Notes: generated by a model not told the origin, from the letters alone. A stretch of DNA of 15,033 nt from Clostridiales bacterium (GCA_031285815.1 JAITVM010000074.1:1-15033), one strand, 5' to 3'; shown: positions 6,807-14,804, counted from the stretch's first letter. Numbers and translations are program-made.

Positions 6807-6895
6807 ATATTTTTGCTGTGGCATTTTCTAAATTGGCTTAAGCCCTCCCCCCGTTTTTAACATAAATTAACCAAGCGGTACCGCCAAAATAATAG

Positions 6896-6925
6896 TAATA
6901 TTTAATGCGCCGGTTAATATACTGT
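6896..6925 (+). promoter_or_regulatory. Candidate sigma-E (sporulation) promoter of the SipL-like gene
   Basis: TAATATT (6896-6902) fully fits the sigma-E -35 pattern KMATATT. After 15 bases, TATACTGT (6918-6925) fits the -10 CATACAHT at 5 of 8. The start would be near 6932, giving a short leader before the AAAGGAGG ribosome site. sipL of Clostridioides difficile is known to be mother-cell expressed, which agrees. Confidence 0.4.
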
Positions 6926-6937
6926 ATATATACGTCT

Positions 6938-6945
6938 AAAGGAGG
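6938..6945 (+). promoter_or_regulatory. Ribosome binding site that fixes the SipL-like start
   Basis: AAAGGAGG lies 10 bases before ATG 6956. It rules out the upstream in-frame start at 6905, which lacks a site and would place this motif inside the coding region. Confidence 0.85.
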
Positions 6946-6955
6946 TTTTATTTTA

Positions 6956-8518
6956 ATGCATAATCTTGTAAAAGAGAAGATTTGCCTAGACCAAAAAATA
7001 GGCAAGGAAGTTAGCCAATTATTATTAGAAGGCGACATAATAGTACCTGACGTAAAACCGGATATGTCTGTCATACTGCAAACAGATTCTAGTGTCTGCA
7101 TAAATAAAGTCGAGCTGAGCAATGATAGGGTAAACTTTATGGGGCGGCTTGACATATCAGTTTTATATTTAGCGAAGGGTGCTGAAAAACCCGTACATAG
7201 CATGAATATCTCAACACATATAGACGATTTTATTAATATGGACGGAATTACAAAAGAAATGTGGGGCGACGTGAAGGCTTCTATCGCTAATATAGAATAT
7301 AAAATGTTAAACGACAGGAAAATAAACTATAGGGCTATTGTTGATGTAACCGTCAGCGGCGAATATTCTGAAATGCGGGAGGTCGTGGTGGATATAGACG
7401 ACATACCGGAAAGCCAATGCCTTAAATCTTCGCTTAACTTAAATAAATCTGTTGAAAACAAAGTGGATAAGTTTATTGTTAAGGACGAAATAACAATACC
7501 ATCCGGCAAGCCTAACATACGTGAAATTTTACAATGCACTGTGGATATAAATAATAAAGACATCAGGGTTTCTAACGGCAAAATTAATATTAACGGCGAG
7601 CTGACCGTCACAACCCTTTATAAATGCGACGATGATATTAGCGTAATAGAATTTTTAGAAAACGAGATCCCGTTTAACGGGGCTGTAGAAGTCGCCAATG
7701 CCCGGGACGATATGTTCTCTGACGTAACCTTAACTATACTTGATAAATATTTGCAAATAAAGCCCGATTCGGATGGCGAAGACAGGGTTATTGAAATAGA
7801 GGTAACTATTTCTTCTATTATAAAAGTAAGTATGATAGAAACATTGCAGGTATTAAAAGACGCCTATATAATCAACGAAAAACTGAACCTAAATAAAATA
7901 CCGGTTAAATACCCCAAGCTTGTCTGCCGGAACAAAAACCAGACCCCTATAAAAGAAATTATCCAGATGGACGAAGGCACCCCCGATATGCTCCAAATTT
8001 ACCGCATAGCCGGAAAGCCATATTTAGATATGATAAAGGTAATGGATGATAAGGTTTTAGTGGAAGGCGTTATTGAAACAAATGTCTTATACGTGGCCGA
8101 ATCTGATAATACACCCCTGTTTTCATTTAATACTATACTCCCGTATAAGCAGCTTATAGAAACCAAGGGCACAAAACAAAATATGAATGTGTCCGTGGAT
8201 GTTAATATTGACCATATCGGCTTTAATTTATTAAGCGGCCGGGAGGTTGAAGTTAGGTTTTTGATGAGCTTTAACACCCAGGTCAATGAAGAAAAAGAAT
8301 CGATTATGATAACAGACATTGATTTTTGTGAAATGGAGCAGGAATCATTAGACGGCTTTTCCAGTATTTCGGTTTACTCCGTACAGCCCGGCGATAATTT
8401 ATTTGAAATAGCTAAAATGTTTAATACTACAATAAACGAAATCGTGGAACTAAATGCATTAGATAACCCAAACCATTTGCAAATAGCCCAAAAATTACTT
8501 ATATTAAAAAAAGTTTAA
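6956..8518 (+). CDS. sipL: SipL-like spore morphogenesis protein (SPOCS/DUF3794 repeats + LysM)
   Basis: The 520-residue protein has several SPOCS (DUF3794) units and a C-terminal LysM domain. SPOCS-like repeats begin near residues 20 (LLLEGDIIVPDVKPDM), 165 (DEITIPSGKPNIREIL) and 325 (EIIQMDEGTPDM). Each has an acid/proline core and alternating beta strands. The LysM is at about 474-520 (YSVQPGDNLFEIAKMF and LQIAQKLLILKK). The architecture and length match SipL of Clostridioides difficile, which binds the coat-basement ATPase SpoIVA through its LysM region and helps place the coat around the forespore. I infer the same mother-cell role here. There is no signal peptide or membrane span, as expected. 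It stands alone between the C-rich patch and a terminator at 8594-8634. A sigma-E-like promoter lies at 6896-6925. Confidence 0.88.
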   Translation: MHNLVKEKICLDQKIGKEVSQLLLEGDIIVPDVKPDMSVILQTDSSVCINKVELSNDRVNFMGRLDISVLYLAKGAEKPVHSMNISTHIDDFINMDGITKEMWGDVKASIANIEYKMLNDRKINYRAIVDVTVSGEYSEMREVVVDIDDIPESQCLKSSLNLNKSVENKVDKFIVKDEITIPSGKPNIREILQCTVDINNKDIRVSNGKININGELTVTTLYKCDDDISVIEFLENEIPFNGAVEVANARDDMFSDVTLTILDKYLQIKPDSDGEDRVIEIEVTISSIIKVSMIETLQVLKDAYIINEKLNLNKIPVKYPKLVCRNKNQTPIKEIIQMDEGTPDMLQIYRIAGKPYLDMIKVMDDKVLVEGVIETNVLYVAESDNTPLFSFNTILPYKQLIETKGTKQNMNVSVDVNIDHIGFNLLSGREVEVRFLMSFNTQVNEEKESIMITDIDFCEMEQESLDGFSSISVYSVQPGDNLFEIAKMFNTTINEIVELNALDNPNHLQIAQKLLILKKV

Positions 8519-8521
8519 CAT

Positions 8522-8580
8522 AAATTAATTTTCTTAAAAAGCAAAAATTAATTTTCTTAAAAAACAAAAATTAATTTTCT
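8522..8580 (+). repeat. 23-base tandem direct repeat, about 2.6 copies
   Basis: Copies start at 8522, 8545 and 8568. The first two full units are identical except for one G/A change near their ends, and the third is cut after about 14 bases. Each begins AAATTAATTTTCTT. They lie between the sipL stop codon and its terminator and have no open frame. Confidence 0.85.
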
Positions 8581-8593
8581 TTGCTCTCCTTGC

Positions 8594-8634
8594 ATAGCCT
8601 TCAAGCTTAATTGCTTGTTGGCTATTTTATTTTT
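8594..8634 (+). terminator. Rho-independent terminator after sipL
   Basis: ATAGCC (8594-8599) pairs with GGCTAT (8620-8625). A two-by-two mismatch follows, then CAAGC (8602-8606) pairs with GCTTG (8613-8617) around TTAATT. TTTATTTTT follows. Confidence 0.8.
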
Positions 8635-8673
8635 GCCCGCAAAAAATTTTCCAAACAATTTTCTACATTAATT

Positions 8674-8702
8674 TTGTAAAATCTTTAAATTATTGTTATA
8701 AT
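8674..8702 (+). promoter_or_regulatory. Sigma-A promoter of tex with an extended -10
   Basis: TTGTAA (8674-8679, 4/6) and TATAAT (8697-8702, 6/6) are 17 bases apart. TGT immediately before the -10 makes a full extended -10 (TGnTATAAT). It lies about 40 bases before the tex start. Confidence 0.7.
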
Positions 8703-8740
8703 AAGATAATTACGATTAAAATGGTAAAGGGGTAGCTTAT

Positions 8741-10879
8741 ATGGATATTCTTTTTACGCTTCAAAAAGAATTTAAACTAAATAAAGAGCACTTAGAGAAT
8801 ACTATAAAACTTATAGACGACGGGAACACTATACCTTTTATTGCCCGGTACCGCAAAGAGCTTACCGGCTCTATGGATGACCAGCTATTGCGCGGGCTTT
8901 ATGACAGGCTTATGTATCTGCGTAATTTAGATGAAAAGCGCATGTCGGTTAAAAACTTGATAGCCGAACAAGGCAACCTGACAGAGGAAATAGAAGCCGC
9001 ACTTTTAAACGCTTATACCCTTACCGAAATAGACGATATATACCGCCCGTTCCGCCCAAAACGCCGGACCAAAGCCACAATCGCAAAAGAAAAGGGACTG
9101 GAGCCCCTTGCGAATATTATTTGGGCACAGCTAATAACCTGCAATATTGAAGATATAGCCGAAGAATTTGTTGACAGCGGTAAAAACGTGGATTCTGTGG
9201 AGGATGCCATACTTGGGGCAAAAGACATTATTGCGGAAATTATATCTGACGACGCTAATATCCGTGGCATTATCCGTAAAGAATTAATGGATAACGCTAT
9301 GCTACAGGTTAAAGCGGTTGACAAAACACAAGAATCCGTTTATGAAATGTATTATGATTTTCAAGAGCCCATCAATAAGCTTGCGCCGCATAGGGTTTTG
9401 GCCATTAACCGGGGCGAGAAGGAAAATTTTTTATCCGCTAAAATAGCTGGCAATGACCAAGGCATTATAAATAAAATAGAAAGGGCCGTTAACAGCCATA
9501 ATAAATTTACCGACTCCTGTATATCCGAAATTGTTGAAGACAGCTACCATAGGCTAATCTTCCCTTCCATCGAGCGCGAGGTCCGCAATTCCTTAACCGA
9601 AGCCGCTGAAGAAGGGGCCATTAAAGTTTTTGCGGAAAATTTGCGCCAGCTATTATTACAGCCGCCGATAAAAGATAAACATGTTTTAGCTTTAGACCCG
9701 GGCTTTAGGACAGGCTGCAAGGTGGGCGTTGTTGACCAGACCGGCAAAGTTTTATACACCGGGGTAGTTTATTGTACCCCCCCGCAAAATAAAATTGAAG
9801 AATCTAAAAAAATTTTGATACCAGTAATAAATAAATTCGATATAGATATAATAGCAATAGGAAACGGGACAGCCAGCCGCGAAACAGAGGCCTTTGTGTC
9901 AGAAATGCTTAAAGAGGTGGGCAGGGAAGTTTTTTATGTTATGGTAAACGAAGCCGGCGCTTCTGTATACTCCGCTTCTAAAATCGGCGCGGAGGAGTTC
10001 CCCGGCTATGACGTTTCCCAACGTTCCGCAATCTCTATTGCGCGCAGGCTCCAAGACCCGCTTGCCGAATTAGTTAAAATCGACCCTAAATCAATAGGCG
10101 TTGGCCAGTACCAGCATGATATGAACCAAAAACGCTTAGGCGAAAGCTTAGGTGGGGTGGTAGAGGCTTGCGTTAACAGTGTTGGGATTAATTTAAACAC
10201 CGCATCCCCATCATTATTGTCATATGTATCCGGCGTCAGCATGGCAGTCGCTAAAAATATTATAGAATACCGCGAAGAAAACGGGAAATTCTCCGAACGC
10301 AAGGAATTATTAAAAGTAAAAAAACTCGGGCCCAAAACCTTTGAGCAATGCGCCGGGTTCCTCCGCATTTTAGGCGGGCAGAATATTTTAGACAATACGG
10401 CCGTGCACCCGGAATCTTATTCCGTTGCAAAAAAAATAATTAAAAAAGCAGGCCGCGCTTTAGATAATTTAAAAAGTACTGGGCCGCTTAAATTTACCAG
10501 GGACGAATTAAAAACTATGTCAGAAGATTTATCAGTTGGCATACCAACATTAATCGATATCATATCAGAGCTGGAAAAACCCGGCCGCGACCCGCGTGAT
10601 AATATGCCCGTCCCCGTATTGCGCAAAGACGTAATGAATATAGAAGACCTTAAAGAAGGCATGGTATTAGAAGGCACTGTACGAAATATTGTAGATTTTG
10701 GGGTCTTCGTTGATATAGGGGTCCACCATGACGGCCTAGTCCACGTTTCACAAATTTCCGACGGGTATATCAAACACCCACTGGATGCCGTTAAAGTCGG
10801 CGATATCATAAGCGTCCGCGTAATGGGCGTTAATTTAGAAAAACGGCGCATAGCGCTAACCATGCGCAGTGCCCAGTAA
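8741..10879 (+). CDS. tex: Tex family RNA-binding transcription accessory protein
   Basis: Tex is a conserved cytosolic nucleic-acid-binding protein, related to eukaryotic Spt6, with poorly defined roles in transcription and RNA metabolism. The 712-residue length is typical. An N-terminal helical part (about 1-215) contains IPFIARYRKELTG (31-43) and YRPFRPKRRTKA (101-112). A YqgF/RNase-H-like domain (about 312-445) has VLALDPGFRTGCKVG (315-329) and AIGNGTASRETE (372-383). VNEAGASVYSAS (402-413) follows, then a helix-hairpin-helix region (about 455-560) and a C-terminal S1 domain (about 638-710, GMVLEGTVRNIVDFGVFVDI). ATG 8741 lies 8 bases after AAAGGGG. It has its own strong promoter and no terminator before ykvI 71 bases downstream, so read-through is possible. 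Identity is very secure. Confidence 0.97.
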   Translation: MDILFTLQKEFKLNKEHLENTIKLIDDGNTIPFIARYRKELTGSMDDQLLRGLYDRLMYLRNLDEKRMSVKNLIAEQGNLTEEIEAALLNAYTLTEIDDIYRPFRPKRRTKATIAKEKGLEPLANIIWAQLITCNIEDIAEEFVDSGKNVDSVEDAILGAKDIIAEIISDDANIRGIIRKELMDNAMLQVKAVDKTQESVYEMYYDFQEPINKLAPHRVLAINRGEKENFLSAKIAGNDQGIINKIERAVNSHNKFTDSCISEIVEDSYHRLIFPSIEREVRNSLTEAAEEGAIKVFAENLRQLLLQPPIKDKHVLALDPGFRTGCKVGVVDQTGKVLYTGVVYCTPPQNKIEESKKILIPVINKFDIDIIAIGNGTASRETEAFVSEMLKEVGREVFYVMVNEAGASVYSASKIGAEEFPGYDVSQRSAISIARRLQDPLAELVKIDPKSIGVGQYQHDMNQKRLGESLGGVVEACVNSVGINLNTASPSLLSYVSGVSMAVAKNIIEYREENGKFSERKELLKVKKLGPKTFEQCAGFLRILGGQNILDNTAVHPESYSVAKKIIKKAGRALDNLKSTGPLKFTRDELKTMSEDLSVGIPTLIDIISELEKPGRDPRDNMPVPVLRKDVMNIEDLKEGMVLEGTVRNIVDFGVFVDIGVHHDGLVHVSQISDGYIKHPLDAVKVGDIISVRVMGVNLEKRRIALTMRSAQ

Positions 10880-10896
10880 AAAAATTAATACTACTT

Positions 10897-10924
10897 TTGG
10901 CCAGCCCTCATATACTTGTATAAA
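10897..10924 (+). promoter_or_regulatory. Candidate promoter of the YkvI-family gene
   Basis: TTGGCC (10897-10902, 4/6) and TATAAA (10919-10924, 5/6) are 16 bases apart in the 71-base gap after tex. This is a motif and spacing match only. Confidence 0.35.
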
Positions 10925-10950
10925 AGCATTACAAGATACGGGGGTTTATT

Positions 10951-11994
10951 ATGGGCAAAAATATTTTTAAAATAGCCGGGGTTTATGTAGCGATGATAGT
11001 CGGGGCAGGCTTTGCTTCCGGCCAGGAGCTGATGCAGTTCTTTTTAAAATATGGCCTATGGGGCTTTTTGGGCCTGGCCATTTCGTCTTTTTTAATTTTT
11101 TTGGTAGGCTACGCAGTTTTGGACATATCTATAACTAATAATTTTAATTCGCAGTCGGATTTTTTAAGGGGCTTGACCGGCGATAAGGCTTCTCTCATAA
11201 TAGAAACGCTAATCGGCTTTATGTTTTTTGTATTTTATGCAACAATGGTTTCAGCCGCGGGCGCAGCATTCAGCCAGGCCTTTAATTTTGATTTTACATT
11301 GGTGGTTATCGTATTTTCTGTTTTGTGTTTTGTATCGCTATTTTTTGGCATAGAGGCAGTTGTTAAAATAAATTCCTCCCTTGCGCCGTTTATGGTTATT
11401 GGCGGTGTATTAACCGGGCTGTATATAATTATTTTTGAAGCAAAGGGTGTTTTTAGCCCGGGTTTGCTAACAGCTGCAAAATATAATTGGCTAACCTCGT
11501 CAATAGCCTACGCAGCTTATAATATCGTAACGGCAATCTCTGTTTTGGTATCGGTTAAAAATATCGCCGGCAACAGAAAAACAGCAAAACGGGCCACTAT
11601 GTTATCCGGGGCCTGCTTATATTTATTTGGCTCAACCTTCTTGCTTGGGCTTTACCTCAACAGGGCTTTTGCGGTTAATTTCGAAGTCCCTATTTTGGCC
11701 ATATTACATAAGCATGGGGATATTTTCGAATATGTGTACCTGATTATTTTATTGATGGCTATTTTTACAACGGCGGTAGGCAATGGTTTTGCTTTTATTG
11801 ATTTTTTATCCTCGCACACAAAACTTAATAAGCTGGCTAAAGAAATAATTTTAATTGTTTTAGGGATAGTTTTTGCGCATATAGGTTTTTCCACGCTTGT
11901 TGCGAAAGCCTACCCTGTATTTGCTTTCGTTGGCTTTTTTGAAATAGCCATAATCTTATATAGGTTTTTTAAAAACAGGGCTAAAAAGTATTAA
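10951..11994 (+). CDS. YkvI family membrane protein (transporter-like)
   Basis: The 347-residue protein has about ten hydrophobic spans and almost no soluble part. The first span contains VAMIVGAGFASGQELMQFF (about residues 13-31), the hallmark of the YkvI family. That family is distantly related to sodium-coupled and amino-acid transporters of the LeuT/APC fold. The glycine-rich GAGFASGQE break in span 1 is where such transporters bind substrate, so a solute-transport role is a reasonable inference; the substrate is unknown. The ATG at 10951 follows GGGGG (10940-10944). It lies between tex and the GH18 gene, and nothing in the context fixes its role. Confidence 0.82.
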   Translation: MGKNIFKIAGVYVAMIVGAGFASGQELMQFFLKYGLWGFLGLAISSFLIFLVGYAVLDISITNNFNSQSDFLRGLTGDKASLIIETLIGFMFFVFYATMVSAAGAAFSQAFNFDFTLVVIVFSVLCFVSLFFGIEAVVKINSSLAPFMVIGGVLTGLYIIIFEAKGVFSPGLLTAAKYNWLTSSIAYAAYNIVTAISVLVSVKNIAGNRKTAKRATMLSGACLYLFGSTFLLGLYLNRAFAVNFEVPILAILHKHGDIFEYVYLIILLMAIFTTAVGNGFAFIDFLSSHTKLNKLAKEIILIVLGIVFAHIGFSTLVAKAYPVFAFVGFFEIAIILYRFFKNRAKKY

Positions 11995-12032
11995 TTTTTG
12001 GCTACTAAGGATATGCTTTCTGTTGAAAATTG

Positions 12033-12041
12033 TGTTATAAT
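12033..12041 (+). promoter_or_regulatory. Extended -10 promoter of the GH18 gene
   Basis: TGTTATAAT is a perfect extended -10 hexamer. No good -35 lies 16-18 bases upstream. Extended -10 promoters can work without one. It lies 36 bases before the start at 12078. Confidence 0.55.
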
Positions 12042-12065
12042 GGTTTATACAAATATATGCTTACA

Positions 12066-12071
12066 TGGAGG
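12066..12071 (+). promoter_or_regulatory. Ribosome binding site that fixes the GH18 start
   Basis: TGGAGG lies 6 bases before ATG 12078. The upstream in-frame ATG at 12030 overlaps the extended -10 promoter, so it cannot be the start. Confidence 0.85.
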
Positions 12072-12077
12072 TTTACA

Positions 12078-13781
12078 ATGTCAAAAAGAAAGAAGGGCCA
12101 TTCATCCGGCGGCAACTTAATAATTGTCATGTTTGTAACATTGCTAATTTTAGGCATGTCAATCTATGTTTTCATTTTCTTCTTTATGCCTAACCGGCAA
12201 GTGGTGCCATATTACAAGCATTATACCGATTTATCCGAATCAGAGACCGGGGTGCTAATCGGCAGCGAAAGGGCTGACCTACCAAATTTGCCATTGGTTC
12301 AAAATAACGAGGCATACCTTCCAATAGACTTTGTTAAAGATCATATTGATAAATATATTTTATGGGAAAACGGGCTTAACCTGGTTACTATTACGAATGT
12401 ATCCAAGGTTATGAGGGTTGAGCCCGGCCAGGCTACATGGCTTGTTAATGAAAAGCCCGAAAGTTTTAGTACCCCGTTTGCTTTAAATAACCAAATGGCC
12501 TATATCCCCATCTCATTTTTAAACTCTTTTTATAATGTAAATATTAATTATAATCAAGAATACAACCTTATAACGGTAGAGCTTGGCGAAGATGCTAAAA
12601 CTACTGCCTCGGTACCGGAAAGTACGCCGCTAAGGTATGAGCCGGATTTTAGGTCGCCAATTATCGAAAAGCTCGCCGCACAAGAAGTTGTTTTGTTTGA
12701 AGAACAGGATAAATTCACTAAAGTTAGGACAGATAAAGGCTTAGTCGGTTTTATTGATACCAAAAAATTATCAAGCCCTACAGAAGTGACAGGCACCGAA
12801 CCCGAGCCCGAGCCGCTGCCCCCGTTAAAAAACCCGATAAACGGCAAGGTTAATTTATTATGGGATATGATAACCAACAAAGACGCAAACAATGCCGAAT
12901 CCAAGCTAATTATTCCCGAAGGCGTAAATGTACTGTCGCCAACATGGTTTACATTTGATAGCGAAGCATTAAACGGCGACATAATAGATTTAGGCGATGC
13001 CGGATATGTTGAACGGGCCCATGAAAATAACGTACAGGTTTGGGCACTTGCCACAGACGGGACGAACACTATTGCATCGGCTATTTTAAAAAATTCTGAA
13101 ACACGGCGCCATGTAATCAGCCAGCTTTTAAATTTTTGTGACATATATAATCTGGACGGCATTAATATCGACTTTGAGCGTGTCTCTGAAGATATCGCGC
13201 CGGATTATTTGCAGTTCCTGCGCGAATTTTACCCGCTGATGCGTGAAAAGGGTTTGGTATTGTCAGTCGATATGTATGTCCCAACTTATACAATGCAATA
13301 TAACCGTACAGAAACAAGTAAGGTTTTTGACTATTTATGCGTAATGACCTATGACGAATATACAAACGCCGACGGCATGGCCGGCCCGGTTGCATCTTAT
13401 AACTTTGTTGAAAAAGGGATTTTGGATACCCTGGAAGAAGTCCCGAAAGAAAAGGTTTTGATGGGCATACCACTCTACTCTAGGATTTGGAAAGGCGACA
13501 CTATAGACCAGGCCTTGGGCCCTAAAATGACTACTAAGTTTTTTGAGGACAGGGGCATACAGTTTAATTGGGATGAATCCGTTAAACTTAATTATGCGGA
13601 ATTTTCGGAATCTATAAGCGGCGAGGCGGTCACATATAGGGCATGGCTGGAGGATGACCGGTCCTTGGAAGAAAAAATGATTTTATTCTCAAATTATAAT
13701 TTGGCCGGCGTCTGCTCTTGGGTGAGGGGTTTTGAAACGGAAAATACATTTGATATAATCTCAAATTACTTAAATAATTAA
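12078..13781 (+). CDS. Membrane-anchored glycoside hydrolase family 18 protein with SH3-like domain
   Basis: The 567-residue protein probably acts on cell-wall or spore peptidoglycan outside the membrane. A basic N-terminus (MSKRKKG) leads into a membrane span (about 14-36) with no lipobox. A copper-amine-oxidase-N-like stalk (about 64-170) has two copies of the (A)YLP/YIP-(I)-x-F pattern. An SH3-like wall-binding domain spans about 179-232, followed by a PEPEPLPP linker (about 241-249). The GH18 barrel fills about 256-565. Its active-site pattern is LDGINIDFE, with D360, D365 and catalytic acid E367. MTYDEY and MGIPLYSRIW are further family marks. The closest known relatives in layout are YaaH/SleL-type spore enzymes. 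The constitutive-looking promoter instead favours a growth-phase wall role; which is right is open. It is a single-gene unit with its own promoter and terminator. Confidence 0.9.
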   Translation: MSKRKKGHSSGGNLIIVMFVTLLILGMSIYVFIFFFMPNRQVVPYYKHYTDLSESETGVLIGSERADLPNLPLVQNNEAYLPIDFVKDHIDKYILWENGLNLVTITNVSKVMRVEPGQATWLVNEKPESFSTPFALNNQMAYIPISFLNSFYNVNINYNQEYNLITVELGEDAKTTASVPESTPLRYEPDFRSPIIEKLAAQEVVLFEEQDKFTKVRTDKGLVGFIDTKKLSSPTEVTGTEPEPEPLPPLKNPINGKVNLLWDMITNKDANNAESKLIIPEGVNVLSPTWFTFDSEALNGDIIDLGDAGYVERAHENNVQVWALATDGTNTIASAILKNSETRRHVISQLLNFCDIYNLDGINIDFERVSEDIAPDYLQFLREFYPLMREKGLVLSVDMYVPTYTMQYNRTETSKVFDYLCVMTYDEYTNADGMAGPVASYNFVEKGILDTLEEVPKEKVLMGIPLYSRIWKGDTIDQALGPKMTTKFFEDRGIQFNWDESVKLNYAEFSESISGEAVTYRAWLEDDRSLEEKMILFSNYNLAGVCSWVRGFETENTFDIISNYLNN

Positions 13782-13792
13782 TAGCTCAAAAG

Positions 13793-13815
13793 CATGGCCT
13801 GGTGCCATGTTTTTT
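13793..13815 (+). terminator. Rho-independent terminator after the GH18 gene
   Basis: CATGGC (13793-13798) pairs with GCCATG (13804-13809) around CTGGT and is followed by six T. Confidence 0.85.
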
Positions 13816-13817
13816 GT

Positions 13818-13845
13818 TTGCCCTACAGTAAACTTATGGTATAAT
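13818..13845 (+). promoter_or_regulatory. Promoter of the cysteine synthase gene (extended -10)
   Basis: TTGCCC (13818-13823, 4/6) and TATAAT (13840-13845, 6/6) are 16 bases apart. TGG before the -10 completes an extended -10 element. Transcription would start near 13852. Confidence 0.6.
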
Positions 13846-13866
13846 AAAAAACTAAATTTATTTTCT

Positions 13867-13878
13867 ATTAACGTTAAT
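13867..13878. promoter_or_regulatory. Perfect 12-base palindrome in the cysteine synthase leader (possible operator)
   Basis: ATTAACGTTAAT is self-complementary over all 12 bases. It lies about 15 bases after the predicted transcription start and ends 29 bases before the ATG. The position suits a repressor site, but AT-rich palindromes also occur by chance. Confidence 0.35.
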
Positions 13879-13907
13879 TAACTATAAATAAAAGGGGAAT
13901 TAAAAAA

Positions 13908-14804
13908 ATGGTACATAACAATATATTAGATACGATATGCAACACCCCTATGGTCAGAATCAACAATATAATACAAAAGCCAGGCGTTGAAGTTTATGCT
14001 AAGGTTGAAGGGTTTAACCCTACCGGCAGCATAAAAGACCGGATTGCATTAAGGATGGTTGAAGAAGCCGAAGCGGACGGGACACTGGCCAAAGGCAAAG
14101 TTATTATTGAAGCCACATCCGGAAATACGGGCATTGGCCTTGCTATGATTGGCGCGGTTAAAGGCTATAAGGTTCAAATAGTTATGAGCTCCGCCGTATC
14201 TATCGAGCGCCAAATGATGATAAAAGCCTTTGGCGGCGAAATTATTTTAACTGACCCAGCCATGGGCACAGATGGCGCAATCATCAAAACAAAAGAGCTT
14301 GTTTCCGCTAACCCGGATAAGTATTTTAACCCTAACCAGTTCTCTAATAAATATAATAAAATAGCCCACTATAAGACCACTGCCGAAGAAATTTGGGGCC
14401 AGACTAATGGGCGCGTCACACATTTTGTTTCCGCATTAGGCACATCCGGCACCTTAATGGGTGTTGGCATGATGTTAAAAGAGCGCAACCCCGATATAAA
14501 AATTATCGAAGCCCAACCGGTAAAAGGCCATTATATCCAAGGGCTTAAGAGTATGGCTGAAGCTATTGTCCCCGAAATATATGACGCAAGCGAAATTGAT
14601 GAAAGCATTTTGATAGATACCGAGGAAGCCTACGAAATGGCCCGCAGGCTTGTACGGGAAGAAGGGGTTTTTGTTGGCATGTCGTCCGGGGCCGCAATGC
14701 TGGCCGCCGCAAGAAAAACCGAAAATATTAATAGCGGCGTTGTAGTTGTTATTTTGCCTGACCGTGGGGAAAAATATTTAAGCACTGCTTTGTACCAAGG
14801 ATAG
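13908..14804 (+). CDS. Cysteine synthase family protein (PLP-dependent)
   Basis: It makes cysteine from an activated serine (O-acetylserine, or possibly O-phosphoserine) and sulfide in the cytosol. The 298-residue protein is a single fold-type II PLP domain, close to the usual 300-310. The PLP Lys is K43 in NPTGSIKDR. The substrate loop is TSGNTG (70-75), the phosphate cup is GTSGT (178-182) and the pyridine-nitrogen Ser is in SSG (259-261). PDRGEKYLST (285-294) closes the active site. EAQPVKGHYIQGLKS (201-215) differs from classical CysK, which usually has VEP and a different loop there. The choice between cysK, cysM and O-phosphoserine-type enzymes cannot be settled by eye, so no symbol is given. 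ATG 13908 follows AAAGGGGAA. No serine acetyltransferase gene lies beside it in the window. Confidence 0.9.
   Translation: MVHNNILDTICNTPMVRINNIIQKPGVEVYAKVEGFNPTGSIKDRIALRMVEEAEADGTLAKGKVIIEATSGNTGIGLAMIGAVKGYKVQIVMSSAVSIERQMMIKAFGGEIILTDPAMGTDGAIIKTKELVSANPDKYFNPNQFSNKYNKIAHYKTTAEEIWGQTNGRVTHFVSALGTSGTLMGVGMMLKERNPDIKIIEAQPVKGHYIQGLKSMAEAIVPEIYDASEIDESILIDTEEAYEMARRLVREEGVFVGMSSGAAMLAAARKTENINSGVVVVILPDRGEKYLSTALYQG

Noticed and set aside
6760..6840. Very short minus-strand peptides in the C-rich patch.
   Set aside because: Only about 19-26 codons, no ribosome site and two competing frames; better explained as non-coding.
6875..6884. GCGGTACCGC palindrome resembling the T-box antiterminator core.
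   Set aside because: The flanking bases do not match the T-box core, no specifier or stem I structure is visible, and the gene downstream is a spore protein, not an aminoacyl-tRNA or amino-acid gene.
8522..8580. CRISPR-like direct repeats.
   Set aside because: The copies abut with no spacers, and no cas gene is present.
10417..10863. 148-codon open frame on the minus strand inside tex.
   Set aside because: The plus-strand frame encodes the conserved C-terminal part of Tex, including the S1 domain; the minus frame is low-complexity and has no ribosome site.
11980..12002. Hairpin overlapping the ykvI stop codon (GCTAAAAA/TTTTTGGC).
   Set aside because: It is mostly A-T pairs with one wobble and no T-run after it, so it is not a credible terminator.
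12554..13162. 202-codon open frame on the minus strand.
   Set aside because: It lies wholly inside the GH18 gene in another frame, shows no family pattern and is a shadow of that gene.
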